Shown here piece by piece: positions 11,095 to 22,240 of a stretch of 64,000 nucleotides of DNA. The notes below the pieces were generated by a model. It ran no database searches, was not told the DNA's origin, and saw only the letters and a program-made list of their open reading frames with translations. Location: positions 157,155,269 through 157,219,268 of the forward strand of contig CAXKWD010000007.1 of the NCBI GenBank assembly GCA_964059195.1, given 5' to 3'. How positions within the stretch are numbered: the stretch's first letter is position 1; each line of letters begins with the position of its first letter. The DNA is from Ectobius pallidus. Taxonomy: Eukaryota; Arthropoda; Insecta; Blattodea; Ectobiidae. A program made the translations under genes and the position numbers.

Positions 11095-11272
11095 AGAGAA
11101 AAAATTCTCTGACACTGGGATTTGATCCCAGGACCTTTGGCCAAGACCAGGAGAAAGGTTCTATCTGGCGCTGTGAAGTGGACTCTGGCTTAGCTCAGTT
11201 GGTAGAGCATTGACATGGATAGCCAAAGGTCCTAGGTTCAAATCCCAGTGACGGAGGAATTTTTCTCCTATA
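11095..11272. mobile_element. Two tRNA-like SINE heads in inverted orientation
   Basis: The minus-strand head (11098-11145) contains a B-box-like GGGATCAAATCCC. The plus-strand head (11186-11272) has the A-box-like TTAGCTCAGTTGGTAGAGC and the B-box-like AGGTTCAAATCCC. Both are flanked by (GGA)AATTTTTCTCC-type sequence. A third copy lies on the minus strand at 60648-60722. I do not call a functional tRNA because no acceptor stem pairs convincingly. Confidence 0.75.
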
Positions 11273-11412
11273 CTATTATGATGTAATGTCCAATAGAGAT
11301 TATGATCTCTATTCGTGAATGCATATGCATATATTTATCTTGTTTTAAAATTGTCTTGTGTATGATGCAGGTAAATCTTGATCAGATATTTAAGGAAGAG
11401 GGGTGACCTGGA

Positions 11413-11782
11413 CAGGGCCGTAGAAATGTCCTTCTGCGCCCTCCAATACTGGGGGGTCTGAACAATGTTTTTTAATTTCTGTAAAATTGTTTATTATTTT
11501 AATATAAAAACACTGTTATTATCAAAGAAGACCTAAACCCCAATTTGAAAATGAACTAAGTGTTGGACTTTCAAGGTACTAAAACCTTATTTTCAGACGA
11601 TTGAACTACTTAAAAAATAATTAATTCATAAAATCTAGAATTTTTATTGCTTGATAAATTGCACCAGTCTAAAAAAGGTGATATTTTACATGGTTAATTT
11701 TGCGCCCTCTTTATACCTGCGCCCTCTTTATACCTGCGCCCTTGGCGGTGGCCCATCTCACCACTGCCTAGCTACGGCCCTG
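11413..11782. mobile_element. hAT-like MITE, family I (CAGGGCCGTAG ends)
   Basis: The 370-bp element has inverted ends CAGGGCCGTAG and a perfect 8-bp duplication GACCTGGA (11405-11412 and 11783-11790). TGCGCCCTC recurs within it. CAGGGCC is a typical hAT terminus. Confidence 0.9.
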
Positions 11783-11790
11783 GACCTGGA

Positions 11791-12430
11791 TAATCAGGCG
11801 TAATCTGGCACCCCTACTACGGAAATCCTGTGTACACCTATAATCTTGATTCATTTTCTTAAACAATCCAATATACGGTGAACCGAATCGACTTTGTGTA
11901 GAACACCAGTCGTGGCCTCTACTACGCACACTATACAATTTCCAACATCTAACACAAGGTGGAGCTTCTGGTGTTGGATTGCAGCGATTCAATTGAAACA
12001 AAAGCATGCCGCTTCTGCCCCCCCCCCCTCCCTCCAGGGTGGGTTTAGTTTACATGGAACCATCCCCACCCAGCCAGTGATGAAAGAACAAGAGAGAAAA
12101 GAATAAAAAAAAGAACTTCTCTGGATTCTTTCTGTCAATTTGAGCTATATGTAAGGATTCAACAATAGAGTATACAGTTACTGGAGCACCGTTGCTAGGA
12201 TACCAGCCTGGATTAAACAGACTGCTATTCTTCTGGAGCTGAGGAAGGTTTCACTGTGCAAATCAGCCTCTGTTATTAATGTCTCCCTGATCGGGGTCAT
12301 AGGTGTGTCGTCCCCTTAATAAGCAAAGCATGAGTAACTTACTTGATTCTAGTTTGCTGATGTGTGTCCAAACGCAGGGGTGCCCAGGACGGACAGGCCA
12401 CATCACCATTCTTCTTCACCAATAATAATA
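11791..12430. other. Unassigned DNA with a C homopolymer
   Basis: A C run lies at 12018-12028. The short open frames are not supported. Nothing was identified. Confidence 0.35.
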
Positions 12431-12435
12431 ATAAA

Positions 12436-12990
12436 CAGGGCCCGAATTCTGATGACCAAAAATTGTTTGAAAAATGACCTATAAAATGACCCTAAATTTT
12501 AAAGAAAATGACTTAATAATTATAAAAAAAGACCTAAAAACTGACATTTTATTTATAAAAAATTATTATTGTACACACAAAGTTATAGACTAGTTTGTAC
12601 ATAAATGTAAAAACTGTAAATAACTGTAATGTTGTGAATGTTCTTTTCTCACGGATATTTATACTGCCTCTGAGGCACTGGCGAGCCAAAATTCGGCATT
12701 TCCTTTTGTGGTCTGCCGGATTATAATACAAAATTTTGGCGTTTCTTTGATTCTCATTTCCGAGACATGTCAACACTTTAACGCCGAATTTTTCCTTCTT
12801 GCATTAAACAAACTACTCTTCAAAGATAGCACCGCTAGCGACGAAAAAAAGTTAATACACTCAATGTAAATACATGAAAATGACAAAATAAGAAAGCAAA
12901 TGACACGAAAATGACAAAATAATGACCTAAAATTGAAATAAATGCCCTAAAAATATAAAAATGCATAAAATGACAAAAATTACCTAGGCC
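12436..12990. mobile_element. Degenerate AT-rich element with ATGACCTAAAA words
   Basis: It starts CAGGGCCCGAATTCTGATGA and carries repeated AATGACCTA/AAATGACA words at both ends (12466-12545 and 12875-12990). The architecture resembles the hAT-like families, but no inverted right end or target duplication was found. Confidence 0.5.
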
Positions 12991-13103
12991 TAATAAAAAT
13001 GCATTTCTATAATCTAGAGGCCATGATTAGGATTTATCTACAAGTTGGCAATGTCTATGCAGCATCAATAAAAAGATGACATGTCATTAGAATCCCTGCC
13101 CTG

Positions 13104-13106
13104 ATG

Positions 13107-13184
<78 letters not shown>

Positions 13185-13195
13185 GTAATAATATT
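13104..13195. repeat. (AAT)n microsatellite
   Basis: About 27 near-perfect trinucleotide units. The overlapping poly-Ile and poly-Tyr frames are artefacts. Confidence 0.95.
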
Positions 13196-13199
13196 TATT

Positions 13200-13611
13200 A
13201 AGGAATATTCCACAATAGAATGGTTTTCCTTCATCCCACAGCAATCTTTTGCCTCCATAATTCCCTGTCCATAGAATCTTCACAATTTCAATTCGGTGCA
13301 AGCCAGTTCGTGTGTTTTTATTCTGATCTGCTATTAGCTTACCTAAATTAAGTTAACTATGCCTTATATGCACCATTGGTAGCATTGGTCATAGCATGGA
13401 CATGGTAACTCGAATCGTAGCACTGTTCACAGCATGGTAACTCGAATCGATTCATGAATGGTTGATTCATAGTATGCCGTGATTTCGCAGCTGTTAGTTT
13501 TGTTTTTATACAACAAAGCGCGAAAGTAATTATTGTTTGTATAATCCGCCATATGTTTATTCATGGAATAGTCTTAATAAATCCAACTCTCATGGGATTA
13601 CCTATGATAAG
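13200..13611. other. Unassigned DNA
   Basis: Two similar segments, ACATGGTAACTCGAATCG and AGCATGGTAACTCGAATCG, lie 36 bp apart (about 13399 and 13432). No gene was recognised. Confidence 0.35.
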
Positions 13612-14323
13612 TAGACTTCGGATTTTAGGTAAAAACCTATTTTAATCCTTAAGTGATATATGGACCAAAACTTGTATGTGCATGTTTCATAAGTGACTAT
13701 GCCTTAAAACTGATAAGTTACTTTTATAGGACCTAAAACAGCCAATTTTTTACGTTAGAGCATAATATTGCCTTTTTGCTTGTATTTCCTCTAAAGTTCA
13801 AAATAAGTTTTTTTGTTATAAATTCTAGCATTTATTTTCAGTTCGTACTAAATTTTAAGCTCGGAATGTGCAGTACATGACACATTTGTGACGTGGTTAA
13901 ATAGTAAGGAATGTTTCGTCTTTAGAAGAAAAATTCTTTGGAATTCCCAAGAAAATGTAGTGTTTTTCTCCCGACTCCCACATCCAGGGGGGAAGTAGCT
14001 CTCAGAATCACTGAGGGATATACATGGGGTTGAATATGCTAGCGTGCGTAGCTTCTGGGCGCAGGAATTAGCTTTTCACTGCTATGGTAGTAATATAGGC
14101 TCTAGTAATAAGTCTATATAATTCTGTGTACCATCATGATTATTGAATAATGGTGACCAATAAATATAATATTCTGCATTGCAATTGAGATATTTCAGAA
14201 AATTGGTAACTTAACGATTTTATAAGAGACTATTTTACGATTTTTAGAACCTATTTTCCAATTTTTAGAGCCTATTTTAGTACCTAAAACAGCATTCTTA
14301 GCGACCTAAAAGTCCGAAGTCTA
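13612..14323. mobile_element. hAT-like element, family D (TAGACTTCGG ends), copy 1
   Basis: Its 712 bp match the copy at 61896-62642 throughout. The ends are TAGACTTCGGATTTTAGG and CCTAAAAGTCCGAAGTCTA. Words such as CTATTTTCCAATTTTTAGAG and GACCTAAAAC recur near both ends. No matching 8-bp duplication flanks this copy. Confidence 0.8.
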
Positions 14324-14493
14324 GTCATCATACAACCTCACACTCTCACTCATTCACCATAGCCACAGTCCGTTCTTGGAATTCCTTGTCACAAGATATC
14401 AGGGGTAGTCGGAGCTTAAACTCTTTCAAAACTGTGCTCAATAAACAATCCCACTGAACAGAACTTGCTTTTTGTAGTCACTCCATCTCTCAT

Positions 14494-14725
14494 CATAGGC
14501 GTACCGAGGGGTTGGGTTTTGAACCCCCCATTGATTAAAAAAGGAAAATTGTATAATTCCGGGAGAACCCCCGGAAGCTTAAAACTCGTTATTTTGCATC
14601 TTAATTTTTTTAATTTTCCGGGGGAGGACCCCCGGACCCCCCTTTCCCTTGGGGGTATTCCATACCCCCCAGACCCCGCGGATGTTATAACCCCCCCCCA
14701 TAAGGTCGGCCTGGTTACGCCTATG
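14494..14725. mobile_element. hAT-like MITE, family H, copy 2
   Basis: This is a 232-bp copy, inverted relative to 9555-9919. It starts CATAGGCGTACCG and ends GGTTACGCCTATG, with a perfect 8-bp duplication TCTCTCAT (14486-14493 and 14726-14733). Open frames on both strands here are transposon sequence. Confidence 0.92.
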
Positions 14726-14733
14726 TCTCTCAT

Positions 14734-15010
14734 TGAACATAGCATTGCTTAATCTTCTTGTAACTTATAACTGTCTATAAGCTTATTTTACAAGCTTAAA
14801 GTTTCAATATAACAATTCGACATTTTCCTTGTTTTGCTTGTAAAAAAAAAAATATATATATATATACATACATATATTATTTTTGATGAAACCTGTGCAT
14901 TTTATGAAACTTACGCTCTTTCCTTAATCCATTATTTATTATGATTAGCCTTAACCATAATATTAGTATTAGTCTCTTATCCATTGCTTTGTTCATTAGT
15001 GTAATTCTAC
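14734..15010. other. Unassigned AT-rich DNA with a TA array
   Basis: A (TA)n run lies at 14852-14865. Nothing else was recognised. Confidence 0.35.
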
Positions 15011-15018
15011 ATTGTATA

Positions 15019-15178
15019 GAGTGGCGGACCCAGGGGGGGATGCCGGAATTTGTAAAAAAAAAAAAAAGCCTCTAAGTGGCCAGTTTTATAAACTGATTTT
15101 ATATGTAAGTTGATTAATTTTTTTCAGTATTCTTTCTACCTATTCAAACCCCCCAGAAAAATTCTGCGTCCGCCACTG
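15019..15178. mobile_element. Small hAT-like MITE (GAGTGGCGGA/CAGTGGCGGA ends)
   Basis: The 160-bp element has inverted ends AGTGGCGGAC and a perfect 8-bp duplication ATTGTATA (15011-15018 and 15179-15186). It contains an A homopolymer (15055-15067). Confidence 0.9.
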
Positions 15179-15186
15179 ATTGTATA

Positions 15187-15796
15187 GGCCTATATTTTTT
15201 TAACCTGGTTGAGTGGAAGAGAAGGCCTTATGGCCTTAAAGGCAAAATAAATAATTTACTACTACTACTAGGTGCAATAAAATGAAAGTGGTAAAAATAA
15301 AACGATAAAATTATGACGATTATGATTGGTTGAATTCCACATATTGCTATTCTAGATTGGTCACTGATTCATGAGGTAATTATTAGTAAACGCGTGTGAA
15401 TGGTTGGTGACAATATTGTACTGTACACCTGTAGAACAGGTAAACATATCGGACTTGAAAATCAATAACTTAGCCAGTGTCAATATTAGCACCAAACATT
15501 ATCCTCTGGCTTGACAATGAAGTCACAGCTCAGATTCCACATTTACCACTCGTTCTTTTCCTTTTATCTTTGTATAACACGTGTACTCTTCTAAAAAGAA
15601 GAATACGCCACTTACAGCCTATAATAATTGAAGCGTTTAGTTATATAAGGGTCTAAGTTCCAAAATCATGATTTTTCAGGTGATAATTTTAAATGGATCT
15701 ATATAGGCCTACCCAGACCAATGCATTTCAGAAGGGTCCAAGGTCCAGGGAAAGCCACGTTAGTAGCAATAAATTCCAAGATATAACGCTGGGTCT
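15187..15796. other. Unassigned AT-rich DNA
   Basis: No gene was recognised. The last 100 bases may belong to the retroelement that follows. Confidence 0.3.
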
Positions 15797-16110
15797 ATCT
15801 ACTTCATGTTTAATAATGAAATATACGTACAAAGCGAAGGAGTAGCTATGGGCTCCCCTTTATCCGGAATAGGCTAATATCAGAACTTTTCCTACAAAAT
15901 CTAGAGGATAAGGTTATTGAGTCAATTATTAAGAAACACAATATAAAACTATACAGAAGATATGTGGACGACATATGTGGGTCTATATCTTGTTTTCTAC
16001 ACAATCATGATTTTGGCACTTACACCCTTAAAAAAGTAAACGCTTCAATTTTTTTCAACGTAATGCAGAAATTGTCGACCCCTTCTATTTTGTTAGCCCG
16101 CTCTGCTTGA
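15797..16110 (+). mobile_element. Reverse-transcriptase fragment, Penelope-like (YVDD)
   Basis: The first frame reads FNNEIYVQSEGVAMGSPLSG (from about 15812). After a frameshift near 15875-15890 another frame reads SELFLQNLEDKVIES and then KLYRRYVDDICGS. GVAMGSPLS and RYVDD are the palm motifs of Penelope-like reverse transcriptases. The copy is dead: stops and a shift interrupt it. Confidence 0.75.
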
Positions 16111-16417
16111 TTCAGTTGGTTGTAATGTAATGGCACGCAGAGATCTGCATTTTTACATAGGTAGACAGAAGAAGGATCACGAATGTAGGCCTAAATGGGA
16201 AAACAATTTGTACGAAGCCATTGTGCTGGGATTTTTGAGCCAGGGAGCAAGGAATTCCAAGATGTAGATTCCACTCCAATCGTGAAATACACCTCGAAGC
16301 CGGATTTGTTGCTTTTTATTTATTAATAGTTTTGATTAGGAATGATTTGCGTGTAAATGTTAATATATGTATTGTTTTAATTATTTTGTTGTTAGATAAT
16401 TATTTTTTTTATACCGG

Positions 16418-16703
16418 ACGAAGAGATCCCAGGTTCAAAACCCATGGCCGGCCAATATGACATGGGTTTTTTTTCATGGTTTCCCTAGTAAAGCCAAATG
16501 CCGAATTGGATATTTACACAACATGAATCATCCTCACCATTTCATCTTGTAATTTAATATCAGTTGAAAATTTACTACATTATATACGTCAGTAGAAACA
16601 ATTGACAAGCAATAGTTCCATGGCCTACCCTACTGTATAGACACAGATCCCGAACTCCTGATATGACCTCGTAGCTAAAAGGAGTGTAAATACAGCTGAA
16701 TTA
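16418..16703 (+). mobile_element. SINE-B copy, 5' end partly kept
   Basis: The B-box region CCCAGGTTCAAAACCCATGG at 16429-16448 is followed by GGCCGGCCAATATGACATGG and the shared body ending AAAAGGAGTGTAAATACAGC. Confidence 0.85.
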
Positions 16704-16942
16704 AGTATATATATTTTTAAATATATCAATTGGTACGTAAACAATCATAAATTTACAATGTATTGCATAGGCCTATTATTTATCAAATTTCTATCGAACG
16801 AAAATACTTTGTGGACAACAAATATTTGGGCCTAGATTCATAGATTTGAGTGCTGTGGATGAAACATTCAACGGACGATTGTGTTTTCTGGATCCTAAAT
16901 TTTCGGCCTATTGGACATAACTGTTGTGAAGACAATATTCGA

Positions 16943-17199
16943 CAATTGAGGACCGTTTTGACAAAACTCCACATGTGCCGAAACATAAATTGTTCAGAAG
17001 AAGATTTCTTTAGTTTTTATTAACATACAGAAGATAGAAACCTTTCATATTAAGGCTTCAAAATGAATTGGTTGTGTTGACTTTTCTTATGTTCTTTTTT
17101 CACCAACTTAAAGATCTCATTTCAAAACATCTAAAACCATCAAAAAACGAATTTGGCAAAAAATGGAGATGTTGAGTTTTGTCAAAACGGTCCTCAATT
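16943..17199. mobile_element. 257-bp element with a 27-bp perfect inverted repeat
   Basis: The left end starts CAATTGAGGACCGTTTTGAC and continues AAAACTC. The right end is its exact inverse (17173-17199). About 200 bp of AT-rich spacer separates the arms. It looks like a MITE; no flanking duplication could be defined because CAATTG is itself palindromic. Confidence 0.65.
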
Positions 17200-17867
17200 G
17201 CTATTTACATTGGACGAAAATTCCTGCAATACTATCAGCTTTTCATCATAAATGATTCACGGATGAGAAGAAGGTTAGCAATAAAAATTAATATATTTTT
17301 ATACACTTCACACTTTTATTTTTCATAGATATGTAGAATGTAATACATATTAGAATTATATTTTCTAGTTCAGCACAGATCTTATTTACAGACGGAGAAA
17401 GCCACTATAACATACATATATTACAGCAATTTGTAATCCATTTAGCCTAGTATCAAATAATCTTTATACCTTTCAATAAACTCAAAACCTTTATAATAAT
17501 TATTTATAAAAATGAATGCCTGTCCCAATATAAAAGGAAAAAAATCAAAAGCATTTTTAAAAATATGCCAGTTTTCATGACCGTCTTAAAATCTTCCTTC
17601 TTCTTCTTAGATAAATCTCATTTCAAATACATTATACGTCCTGAAATAGTCTTGCTTGTATAATTAATTATTTAAAAAATTAATAAGAAGTTGTTAAAGG
17701 TAGGCTTAAATATAGGCATTGGCCTATTGTTTTCATCATAATCAGTATTCAGCATTTGGCTTATGCTCTCAGCAAAGAATGTTGTTATTATTGCAGACAA
17801 ATTTTAAACAGGCATAGATCTAGTGATATCCAATTTCTAACTAAAAATAAAAGCTCTCGTATTTCTT
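17200..17867. other. Unassigned AT-rich DNA
   Basis: No gene or repeat was recognised. Confidence 0.3.
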
Positions 17868-18085
17868 TAGACAGTCGACACAGGAAAGTGGTAAGAATGT
17901 CAGCCTCTGTACAGGCCAACTTTTAAGGTAGCCTACTCATTTCTCATAGAGATGAGTCAATTCCAGAACCATAGTCCTACAGAAGGATTAGATCAATTAA
18001 AAATCCCAAGGGCTTCATCGGGGACTGAACCTCGACCTTTCTGTTTTGTACAGTGACTCAGCTGTCCTACGCCTGTCCCTACCTT
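17868..18085 (-). mobile_element. Diverged copy of the 4634-type SINE
   Basis: Shares the AGAAGGATTAGATCAATTAA block and the minus-strand head with a B-box-like AGGTTCAGTCCCCG. The tail side is eroded. Confidence 0.65.
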
Positions 18086-18121
18086 CTTTAAGACCATAGT
18101 GGATTTTATATTAATGATTAC

Positions 18122-18836
18122 TTGGACAAGGCATTTGATGATGTTGCATCTTTTTTATATGAAGGTTAAAAGATAGCTCGAATATAGGCCAATATAAATG
18201 CGTACCGTGAAATAATTGATTAAATAGGCTAAGGGCAATTTGCTTTTGCATTTTTTGTCAATTTCAAGAGATAGATCATTTTTGGCAATTTTTAGCTCAT
18301 TTTTTGCATTATTAGGTCATTTTCGGCATTTTTAGGCCTTTTTCGGCATTTTAGGTCACGTTTCAGTGGAGGTAGAGAGGAGTTTTTCCATGTAGGCCTA
18401 CAAATTGTTGCTTTCATACAACAGACAATCATTTTTATTTGAAAATCTCCATCAAATGTTCATAGTTAATTTTAATTCGGGTTTATTGTAACCACCATAG
18501 CAGTTTGTCTTGCAGCAATAAATAATCTTTTTTCTTTCTTTTTAAATGGCACATATATGCTAGGGGCAATTTGGTGGGCATGCCAGTTCGGAAATAATTT
18601 TTTTCTTCGCTAAAGGTGTCTAAGTAGTAATAAAATAAGTTTGTTTTATAATGTAATTTCATAAATAACGGACTGTCATCCATTAAATTGCTTTTAGCAA
18701 TTCATTACTTAAAAATTACTAATTACAAGTAATAGTGGTGAATTTATTGGCCATTTTTTTAAAATTTTGTTTCATTTTTCACTATTTTTAGGTCATAAAT
18801 GCATTTTTTTTATGGTCATTAAATGCCTTGCCCTAA
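18122..18836. mobile_element. hAT-like element, family C (GGGCAAGGCATTTA ends), copy 1
   Basis: Ends GGACAAGGCATTT and AAATGCCTTGCCC are inverted. TGATTAC occurs at both flanks (18115-18121 and 18838-18844). TTTTTAGGTCATTTTCGGCA words are arrayed at 18280-18365, with related words at 18745-18820. Related copies are at 24920-25567 and 63190-63967. Confidence 0.75.
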
Positions 18837-18844
18837 TTGATTAC

Positions 18845-19103
18845 ATATAAGGGCCGTCTATATTTCCATCTATAGCCTATTGGTAGGCTATTAATAGTGT
18901 TCCGTAATAGTATTTTATGCAAAGAGTCTATAATGACATTTATTATGGCACTAGTATGCGCTCGTTTCATACTTTTCTTACGAGTATCTTAAATACCACC
19001 ATAGGCAAGTTGCATTTGACTGTTTTTGTTCGATCATAATTAAATGTCGAAGTTTTGAGCTTTAGAATACTAATTCATCTCACAAACGACTCGGCTAACC
19101 TAG
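18845..19103. other. Unassigned DNA sharing a segment with 21655-21860
   Basis: AATAGTGTTCCGTAATAGTATTTTATGCAAAGAGTCTATAATGACATT at 18895-18940 reappears in inverse, diverged form near 21785-21860. It is probably a repeat end; the family is unknown. Confidence 0.35.
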
Positions 19104-19111
19104 GCGATCAG

Positions 19112-19970
19112 TAGGGCCCTGATTTATTGGTGAAATAAAATGACTGATTTCGGTGTTAACTTCCTTCTATTTCGGTGAGTATTTCGTGAAATAAATTACT
19201 TTATACTACATTGGGAACACTGCGCAATGATAAACTTTGCTACTTTATTTACATGAACTAACACCCCCCCCCCCTCATTTCTATATTCTTCTGCCCTTTT
19301 ATGAACTGAAGTAACTTCCGATTTAGACATGATTAGAGTTAATGTTCAAATATAATTACGAGAAATATCATCGTAATTTCTACTAAACACCATCAGATAG
19401 CCATTTGCAAACGGAAGTGCCAACCATACCACTGTGGATAAAAGACGAAATCTGCTGAATACAAGTAACAAACATTCTACACTCTTCTGCTGTAATCGAT
19501 CATAGGCATCGGTAACTTGGCAAAGAGATCTGCTTTAATGGATCGCTAACTTGGCAAAGAGATAGCAGGAAAGGAGAGTACTCAACAGTACAAACCAGGT
19601 CACAGACAATCTTTGCGTAAATTCTGCAATCTTTGTAATCGATCACTAATATCGATATATCGGTAAATCTTCGACAGCCACAGAACAGCAGAAAAAAGCT
19701 TGCTGCTAAGAAATAAAAAAATACAGTACATCAAAACACAATATTGTGATTTTAAGGCACATTTTCGTGCTCATTTCTCACTTTACGGACAGAAGTGGCA
19801 TATTTCGCGCTTATAGACACATTTCGCGGAATCGAGTAAATTTCGCGATATTTCGTGGATTCAATTTGATTCATATTGGTATTTTAAGCATATAAAAGCT
19901 AAGTATAGCTAAGGGAGGTTATTTTATAAAATTTCGCGCTTATCGTTGTTACCAAAAAATACGGCCCCTA
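19112..19970. mobile_element. hAT-like element, family G (TTTCGCG words)
   Basis: The 859-bp element starts TAGGGCCCTGATTTATTGG and ends CCAAAAAATACGGCCCCTA. It is flanked by a perfect 8-bp duplication GCGATCAG (19104-19111 and 19971-19978). Words of the type ATTTCGCG(C/G/A) cluster near the right end (19795-19945), with GAAATAA words near the left. A C run lies at 19263-19273. Confidence 0.9.
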
Positions 19971-20159
19971 GCGATCAGCTTTTAGTAGGTTCTCGTCTTT
20001 TGCGGCGATAGATGGCAAGTGACGGTGTGCAGGGAACCCAAGGCTTCTTTTAATCTCAAAGTAACGCTCATTAAAACACAATAAATGAACTCAATTTAGA
20101 ATAATATTTAATTTAATACGAACAGAATTTATTTCATTTAAATACAGATAGTTTATTGT

Positions 20160-20540
20160 ACAATTTGAATCGTTGGTGTCACTGTGAACTCCATAGGGAG
20201 TACTCTAATTTATTCAAACAAAGTTTCCCTCTATACTTCATAGGGGCCGAGATTTAAATTTTTCAAAATTTCAACCCCCTCCCCCGACCCGCCTCTTGGG
20301 CCAATTTTGTTCATTAACGAACTTGTCCGAACTATCGGGCCTAGAAATAACATGATTAAATTTGGTTCAAATATCTTCAAAATTACGGCCGCTAGCGTGT
20401 AAAGGATATATACATATATTTATTTTACAAGAAAAATTTGAACGGGCGGTGGTTTCATACTTAGGGAGGCATGAAACGTAAAGATATGAAAGAATTTTTC
20501 GAAAGTCATGACATGGTATCGATTGCAATAGGTAGACTTT
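20160..20540 (+). repeat. Dispersed repeat M, copy 1
   Basis: Contains ATCGTTGGTGTCACTGTGAA, TTTCCCTCTATACTTCATAG and ACGGCCGCTAGCGTGTAAAG. It matches 40395-40985 in the same orientation and 43555-44240 inverted. The short frames across it are not conserved between copies. Confidence 0.75.
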
Positions 20541-20570
20541 TCTTCGAAACCCATAATGCCTAATGCCTGT

Positions 20571-21438
20571 TGCTCACGGTCAAATTGTTTCGTTAAATTT
20601 ATTGTACAACTAATTTAACCAAACGCGTAGCCAAATGCCTCTTGTTAACGGCCAAATGAGTCATCAAATCCATACTAGCAAAAGATTCTCCCTCTGTGTA
20701 CTAAATTTCGCAACATCGTAGTATTACCCTGCCACCTAGTGGTAGACTCCTGTAGTTTCAGCTACTCATACTCTGCTGCTAATGGTAGTTTGTTGTATCG
20801 TTTACATTAAAAGACAACAATTATCCAGATTAATTAGGATGGGACAAGATCACATTATTAAGATAATTTACAAAACTTATAAGTAATTTATTTCAGTGTT
20901 ATGATATACCAAGAATCGAACCCGAGACCTCTAGCACCACAGTCTAGCTTGCTACCACGAGGCTATCAAGGAATGATGGAAGCAAGCGTGAATCGTGCAT
21001 ATACAAGTACGGCTCCTATGTCATCCCGCTTCGAATTTTCATTTCGTTTTTGTATGTCAACGAGTCGTGTTCTCGTCATGTTTTTTATACTAATCCGTTC
21101 GGAATAACGGTATCTACACAGTCATATACAAATGCTATTTGGATGGAGTTGCAATGCTAGGAAATGAAGAATATGTGGGAAAGGAAAATGGCTGCACTTG
21201 CAATCTTGTAGCTTGCAGGCAACAAGTTCTCCACATTACCGCCGGGGGCGCGGACAGTTCACGTTCGTTGCGCTGATTGGCAGGTTCGACAAATGATTTG
21301 CTGGAATTAGAACACGTCCTATATGCCGATGCGAATAACCAAACGTTTGCCCAAAGGCGAATTTGACCGTTAGCAATACCCATTTGTTGAAAAGTGCTAG
21401 TTGTGCAATAAATATAACGAAAAATTTGACCGTGAGCA
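20571..21438. mobile_element. Long-TIR element with (A)ACGGTCAAAT words and a SINE head inside
   Basis: The left end TGCTCACGGTCAAATTG and the inverse of the right end, TGCTCACGGTCAAATTTTTC, start inverted regions of roughly 100 bp. A second copy of the AACGG(C/T)CAAAT word lies about 80 bp in from each end. A minus-strand tRNA-like head (GGTTCGATTCTTGG) lies at 20900-20972. No target duplication was found. Confidence 0.6.
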
Positions 21439-21444
21439 TAATAA

Positions 21445-21560
21445 ACTAAAGTTCAACCTTTTATGTGCGAGATCAGTTTCTCACGCAACTTATAAATTCG
21501 TGCCGGACTACAGAGAAAACAGTTTACACAGTGATTAGACTCACACCTTATTTCTTCCAT
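21445..21560 (+). repeat. Dispersed repeat, copy 1 (second copy 22098-22205)
   Basis: TTTATGTGCGAGATCA and CTCACGCAACTTATAAATTC recur at 22109-22145 in the same orientation. Diverged inverted copies are near 33540-33640 and 37520-37615. Confidence 0.65.
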
Positions 21561-21884
21561 CTTATTCTGAAATACGTCGAAATTGCCGTTATTCGAGGAG
21601 GAAATGCCAGAGAATGCCACTGGGAAGCTTTTGGGAATAATGCCCTTCCATACTTATATATAGGCCTATATTTAATTATGGTCGAACAAAAACAGTCAAA
21701 TGCAACTTGCTTATAGTGGTATTAAAGATACTCGTATGACAATATTATGAAACGAACAACGCGATTTTCATTAACAAACTAGTGTCTTAATAAATGTCAT
21801 TATAGGCTCGTTGCATAAAATACTATTATGGAATAGGCCTACTGTTAATAGCCTACTAATATGCTACTGACGGAAATAAGATAG
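21561..21884. other. Unassigned DNA
   Basis: GGAAATGCCAGAGAATGCCACTGGGAAG at 21600-21627 recurs near 24766-24796, so part is repetitive. No gene was recognised. Confidence 0.35.
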
Positions 21885-22075
21885 GTTTAAAATAGAGGAA
21901 TATAAAAACTGGTGGAAAGAACATTTGGACAGGATGGAAAAAACGAGATTACCTAAAATAATCATTTCTTGTTATAAGCTATACGGGAAAAAAACGCCAG
22001 GACGTCCAAGAAAACGATGGACTTGAGACCGGAATAGGTAGCATTGACCTAAACCCTGAAAGCAATAAGAAGAAG
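21885..22075 (+). mobile_element. LINE ORF tail fragment
   Basis: The frame reads WWKEHLDRMEKTRLPKI and, further on, YGKKTPGRPRKRWT. RMxxxRLPKxI and GRPRKRW are typical of the C-terminal tail of RTE/Jockey-type LINE proteins. A stop follows RWT. Confidence 0.75.
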
Positions 22076-22240
22076 ACGGCAATAATCAAAACAGACTAAG
22101 TTCACCCTTTTATGTGCGAGATCAATTTCTCACGCAACTTATAAATTCGTGCCGGACTGCATAGAAAACAGTTTACACAATGATTAGGCTCTTAGATTAT
22201 TTTTTTCGCCTTATTCGGAAACTTTACATGCATCTAAATT

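Noticed and set aside
11186..11258. A functional tRNA gene
   Set aside because: A-box and B-box words are present, but no acceptor stem or clear anticodon arm forms, and copies occur elsewhere with the same flanks, so it is a SINE head.
13604..14331. 8-bp target duplication for the first family D copy
   Set aside because: The flanks ATGATAAG and GTCATCAT do not match, so only the copy at 61896-62642 is claimed to have one.
14416..14752. 109- and 95-codon frames on both strands
   Set aside because: They lie within the 14494-14725 MITE with a perfect 8-bp duplication.
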